From: Acidobacteriota bacterium
GTDB lineage: Bacteria > Acidobacteriota > Terriglobia > UBA7540
Reading direction: 5' to 3'
NCBI GenBank assembly: GCA_004298155.1
Contig: SCRD01000024.1
Location: 186,001 to 250,000, forward strand
DNA length: 64,000 bases
The translations under genes were made by a program, and so were the position numbers. The stretch's first letter is position 1. Each line of letters opens with the position of its first letter. Positions 60,762 through 64,000 of this stretch are shown piece after piece. The notes beneath the pieces were generated by a model. That model searched no databases. It saw only the letters and a list, made by a program, of their open reading frames with translations, and was not told the DNA's origin.

Positions 60762-62174
60762 TCAAAAGAGGGACGGTCGCGCAGCACCGCCAAGCAATGA
60801 CGGGTTCATCAGGGCTATGGTGTGGGAGCCTTCGCTGCCTCCCCAGGCGAACAGAAAAAAGACCTGCGGGAGCCCGCCGGCACGAAGGGTAACACCCACG
60901 GAATAGCTGTGTTCGAGGTTGTCGAAATTGATTCCGCCACGATTGAGCGCAACCTTGCCGCCGTCCACGCCGAAAGTGAAGCCGAGCGGGCCATAGATGG
61001 AATGCTCGAAACTCCCTTGAAGCAAGAGCAGATCGGGGCCACGGAAGCGGTAGTCCTGATAGCTAGGCAGGGAAATGTTGTTGTTGATATCCGCCCCACC
61101 CAGTGTGGGATCGAAATAGAATGGAACAGCGTGGCCAGCGGGAGCGATGGATTCAGAAATCAAGAGGCGCGCTGTAAAACTGCCTTCGCGGTTTCGCGTG
61201 ATCTGCGGGCAAGCCTGATTGTTGGGATCGATCGAGCAGTCGTCGGGGCCGTTCTGGGGGCGGGTGGCCAGCGATCGAGTGGTGCCGTAGATTGGGAATT
61301 TGTGCGACAGGTCGGCGGTAAGGCGGCGGAACGAGAACCGGGAATCGCCGCCGGCGACATACTGCTGAAAGCTGATGAAATAGTTGAGTTGGACGTGATT
61401 GCCGTAAGCTGGCTGCAGCCGGATTCCTTCGCCAAACTGCGCAAAGCCCGGCTGGCTGGTAAGCCCGGGGGCAGTGGCTTCAGTGTATATCTGCTGAATC
61501 GAAGAGCCTGGATGGCCACCGCTAGGGCGGAGCGCGACAAAACGACCGTTCATCTCGCCGTAGAGTGAAAGCCGAAGCCAGCGGGAAGCAGGGATTGGGA
61601 CAGTGGCGTTGATTCCAGCGACCGTCTCCCGCATCCCGAAAAATGACCGCGCAGCCTGGGTGGTGGACGGGCCGAGGCCGAAGAAATCAAGTTCGTTGAG
61701 GGAAATTCCCTCTGTATACAAGTTAAAGTATGGCCGCGTCAAGTAAAAGGGATTCAATGACTGCGGATTAATTGGTCTACCATGATGTACTGAGATTGGA
61801 GGCTCCCCTGTGTAAATGGCCTTCATATAAACGCCAGCGCGCCACGAACCGTTGGCTGAACCCACTGCATCTACGTCCGTGCTAAGCCGCCAGGAATTGT
61901 TTGGCGTCGCATGCGCTATAAATGCGGCGCCAGCCCCAAATCCGTTCTCGGGTGCGATACTGCCAACCGCAATATGCAAAGGATGATCGGTGAAGAGAAG
62001 GTCGCCGCAGTCAGGGATGTCAGAGAGCGCCAAATTCTCACAGCTTTTTTGGAATCGGTCGGCCTCGCCGCGGAAACCCGCTCCGAGCTTGGATTCGTTT
62101 TGTGCTCGGGAAGAAGGTGCAAAGGTCAAAATCGCAATGAGAATGAGAAGATCACGGAAGACAGCCTTCCTCAT
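60762..62174 (-). CDS. Outer-membrane beta-barrel protein
   Basis: 470 residues. Signal peptide (DLLILIAILTFAPSSRA, cleavage near residue 24), then alternating aromatic strands ending LPQVFFLFAWGG and a C-terminal Phe. Strands such as QYVAGGDSRFSFRRLTADLS suggest a beta-barrel, perhaps of the surface-antigen type. The start overlaps the preceding small gene's stop. Function unknown; location in the outer membrane is likely. Confidence 0.75.
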   Translation of the reverse strand: MRKAVFRDLLILIAILTFAPSSRAQNESKLGAGFRGEADRFQKSCENLALSDIPDCGDLLFTDHPLHIAVGSIAPENGFGAGAAFIAHATPNNSWRLSTDVDAVGSANGSWRAGVYMKAIYTGEPPISVHHGRPINPQSLNPFYLTRPYFNLYTEGISLNELDFFGLGPSTTQAARSFFGMRETVAGINATVPIPASRWLRLSLYGEMNGRFVALRPSGGHPGSSIQQIYTEATAPGLTSQPGFAQFGEGIRLQPAYGNHVQLNYFISFQQYVAGGDSRFSFRRLTADLSHKFPIYGTTRSLATRPQNGPDDCSIDPNNQACPQITRNREGSFTARLLISESIAPAGHAVPFYFDPTLGGADINNNISLPSYQDYRFRGPDLLLLQGSFEHSIYGPLGFTFGVDGGKVALNRGGINFDNLEHSYSVGVTLRAGGLPQVFFLFAWGGSEGSHTIALMNPSLLGGAARPSLF

Positions 62175-62425
62175 GTCTTGACCTTTCTGGCAAGGTGGGG
62201 ATGGAGGACCGCAGTGACTTTCCTCGCGTATTCTGCAACATCCCCCTCGGTCTTGAGTTCGTTGAGGTCAGTCGCCAGAAGCACCTCGACGTCAGCATGA
62301 TGTTTTATGAGCCCTTGCCGGAGGTGAGCCGCCTGAGCCTGCAAAAGGATCCCAGCGGGGCGGTGCTTGTTGAAAGAGTCGGGGGAGGGCCTAGGAACCT
62401 TGATAATTTTATTTGTTCTGGGCAT
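62171..62425 (-). CDS. Small hypothetical protein coupled to the barrel gene
   Basis: 84 residues. Basic, helical, with HHADVEVLLATDLNELKTEG and EYARKVTAVLHPHLA. Its stop overlaps the barrel start by 4 bases (ATGA), so it is likely a real operon gene. No family recognised. Confidence 0.5.
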   Translation of the reverse strand: MPRTNKIIKVPRPSPDSFNKHRPAGILLQAQAAHLRQGLIKHHADVEVLLATDLNELKTEGDVAEYARKVTAVLHPHLARKVKT

Positions 62426-62437
62426 CGCAATCCTCGG

Positions 62438-63694
62438 CTACGATAGATCGAAATATGGACAGTCGTCGTCGGGCTGCCGGTCGTCGGTAAGTAGATCAAG
62501 GAAGGTTTGCGCGGCCTTTTCGCGCTGGGTGGCGGTGAGGAATTTCTGTCGGTCCTCCGGCGACAACGTATTCGGATCATAATCCGACTGGATCCACTGC
62601 ATCACCGTCGCAGGGATTGATGCGTGCTCGAACGTGCGGCCATTCTGCTCGTACGGACCGGGGACAATGAAGCCTTTGTGAACCCAGGGAGAAACAAGTA
62701 CCGCTGGCACGCGAACGCCTAGCCGGTCGAATGCAAAGGGCGCCCCAGTGCCAGTGTCCTGCGCCATCGCGGTGTATCCATCAGGGATGCACGCGGGCGG
62801 AAAGACGTGGTCGAAAATACCGCCGTGTTCGTCATAAACGACGAGCAATGCGGTGCTATTCCAGAGCCGCTCATTATCGAAAATTGCGTCATAGACCATC
62901 CCTATGAATCGTTCGCCGTGCTGCACATTATGATCCGGATGTTGATCAGAGGCTGGTTCTTCGCCGCCCTGACCGTCGTGGTCGCTATAGTTAGGCTCAA
63001 CAAAGCTGTAATCAGGCAGATCGCCCGACTTACAATCGGCGAGGAACTGGTCGAAGGTGCCAAAAATCTCCGGCTGGTTCTTCAGCAGATTCATAATTTC
63101 TGTCGTGGAACTAGGTCCGTCGTAGTAGTAGATGCGCGCGGTTCGTCCGGCCACCAGCGCTCGTTCATAGATGCTGTACGGAGGAGACTTCCAATAAAAA
63201 ATATCCATCCCCACCCGCCCGAATGAGGTACCGTAATGGGCGAAAGCCCGATTGCAGACAGTTGGCCCCGGAATGGAAGAAAACCAGCCGTTGAACACGA
63301 CGAACTGCTTGGCAAGGGTCGTCAAAACAGGCAACTTTTCCGGTGGGAAGTAGTGCATAATCTTGTGCGAGTTCGCGACGTTCTTTTGTTGTTGGTAATA
63401 GTCTTTGATGAATCCTTGCATGTTGGCTTTGCGGTCGGCATCTTCTTGCCCGCCAAAAATCTGCAAGTCCACACCTTGAAAATGGTGGTCTGGGTCAGGG
63501 TCGAGCTGGCCCTGGTATTCAGCTAATGGCCGCACAGCGATCTGTGCTCCGGTCGTATCCGGATTGGACTCAGTACTGGTCAGTCCGTCAATAGCTGGAA
63601 TTTCCGCCTTTAAGCCTCCCAGCATGTGGTCGAACGACCGGTTCTCCATCATCAAAACTACGATGTGCCTGAGATTGTCCAGCCCCTTGGCCAT
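62438..63694 (-). CDS. Phospholipase C/acid phosphatase-type phosphoesterase
   Basis: 418 residues. HIVVLMMENRSFDHMLGG is the alkaline-phosphatase-superfamily motif of phospholipase C and AcpA-type enzymes; the later LLVVYDEHGGIFDHV and RVPAVLVSPWVHKG supply the other metal-binding groups. No signal peptide is visible from this start (MAKGLDN), which is unusual for this exported family; the start at 63694 has a taat-rich upstream region and may be preceded by a missed signal. It hydrolyses phosphomono- or diesters. Confidence 0.85.
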   Translation of the reverse strand: MAKGLDNLRHIVVLMMENRSFDHMLGGLKAEIPAIDGLTSTESNPDTTGAQIAVRPLAEYQGQLDPDPDHHFQGVDLQIFGGQEDADRKANMQGFIKDYYQQQKNVANSHKIMHYFPPEKLPVLTTLAKQFVVFNGWFSSIPGPTVCNRAFAHYGTSFGRVGMDIFYWKSPPYSIYERALVAGRTARIYYYDGPSSTTEIMNLLKNQPEIFGTFDQFLADCKSGDLPDYSFVEPNYSDHDGQGGEEPASDQHPDHNVQHGERFIGMVYDAIFDNERLWNSTALLVVYDEHGGIFDHVFPPACIPDGYTAMAQDTGTGAPFAFDRLGVRVPAVLVSPWVHKGFIVPGPYEQNGRTFEHASIPATVMQWIQSDYDPNTLSPEDRQKFLTATQREKAAQTFLDLLTDDRQPDDDCPYFDLS

Positions 63695-63882
63695 AATTAA
63701 TCCCTATTTAGCCGAATTTAGCCGAGTAGGCAGCCCTGTTGATCTGCTGCGCCCCGCCCCTTGCCGGCGATTTCCATTTCCAGCGCTTCATCCCCCATTA
63801 TCATATACGTGAGTGCTAGGGAGCACAATCGGACCGTATGACCTGCATGCCGGAACGGACGAGGCGAGTGGTTAAGTTTGCT

Positions 63883-64000
63883 TCATCTAAAGCTCTCAAG
63901 TTTCGGAGCAGGTCCGCTTTGAGCCGTCAACTCCCATAATTCATCCAAATCTAATCTTTCGTGGCTTAAGAACCAGTTCTGTCCGCGGCTCATCCGGATA
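63883..64000 (-). CDS. Possible C-terminal end of a gene cut by the window
   Basis: On the - strand an open frame runs in from the window edge and ends at a TGA at 63883: RGQNWFLSHERLDLDELWEL and AQSGPAPKLESFR. Composition is protein-like, but only about 38 residues are available. Bases 63695-63882 show no other gene. Confidence 0.3.
   Translation of the reverse strand, partial: IRMSRGQNWFLSHERLDLDELWELTAQSGPAPKLESFR

Noticed and set aside
1-64000. CRISPR array, tRNA or rRNA genes
   Set aside because: No regularly spaced direct repeats and no cloverleaf or rRNA-like sequence were noticed on reading; not tested with a dedicated scan.

Overview
The window looks like part of a large integrative and conjugative element or plasmid from a GC-rich bacterium. 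The gene mix (conjugation genes, PRTRC cassette, element-borne sliding clamp and SSB, heavy-metal RND and sulfur cargo) resembles elements of Acidobacteriota or similar soil phyla. That assignment rests on gene content only; there is no rRNA or tRNA gene to anchor it.

Layout. 1-7384: an operon on the + strand with the C-terminal part of an RNA-polymerase-like protein (DxDxD motif), a VirB9/TrbG-like secretion protein, small membrane proteins, a VirD4-type coupling ATPase and a replication-relaxation-like protein. 7821-11768: an RNase HI gene cut in two by a trio of tyrosine recombinases (RIT element, about 3.5 kb); removing the insert restores the frame exactly. 11898-17984: a heavy-metal RND efflux operon on the - strand. 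18274-19376: a small gene and a ParDE toxin-antitoxin pair. 19697-28891: replication and unknown genes, including a TOTE-type primase with a zinc finger, an MBL hydrolase, a free-standing C-terminal domain of B12-dependent ribonucleotide reductase, a Met-rich protein with a methyltransferase, and a beta-clamp. 28889-33290: sulfur/redox cargo on the - strand (ArsR-rhodanese regulator, DsrE-like, fatty-acid-hydroxylase-like, dihaem cytochrome, SQR-like flavoprotein) ending in a truncated, frameshifted methyltransferase. 33375-36585: an operon of DUF1257, DUF2997, a radical-SAM activase-like protein and an AAA+ ATPase whose Walker B motif precedes its Walker A motif. 36746-41146: HigBA-like pair, SSB, exonuclease I-like enzyme. 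41362-44727: XRE and ImmA/IrrE regulators divergent from a ubiquitin-like operon (Ubl, E2-like, JAMM protease, E1-like, DUF3892). 45269-48228: gp3-like directionality factor, PD-(D/E)XK nuclease, coiled-coil protein. 49703-53145: PRTRC cassette (E, C, F, B, ThiF), a second ubiquitin-like module. 53305-60247: ACT protein, large unknown protein, DNA-methylase-like protein and an SNF2-type helicase. 60762-64000: an outer-membrane protein and phospholipase C-type phosphoesterase, probably cargo or chromosome.

How the parts may work together: the coupling protein, VirB9-like and relaxation-like proteins suggest transfer; primase, helicase, clamp, SSB, nucleases and RNase HI form a DNA-replication and repair set; the gp3-like factor suggests controlled excision. 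The least explained parts are the permuted AAA+/radical-SAM operon, the polymerase-like protein at the left edge, and the presence of two ubiquitin-like modules within 12 kb.
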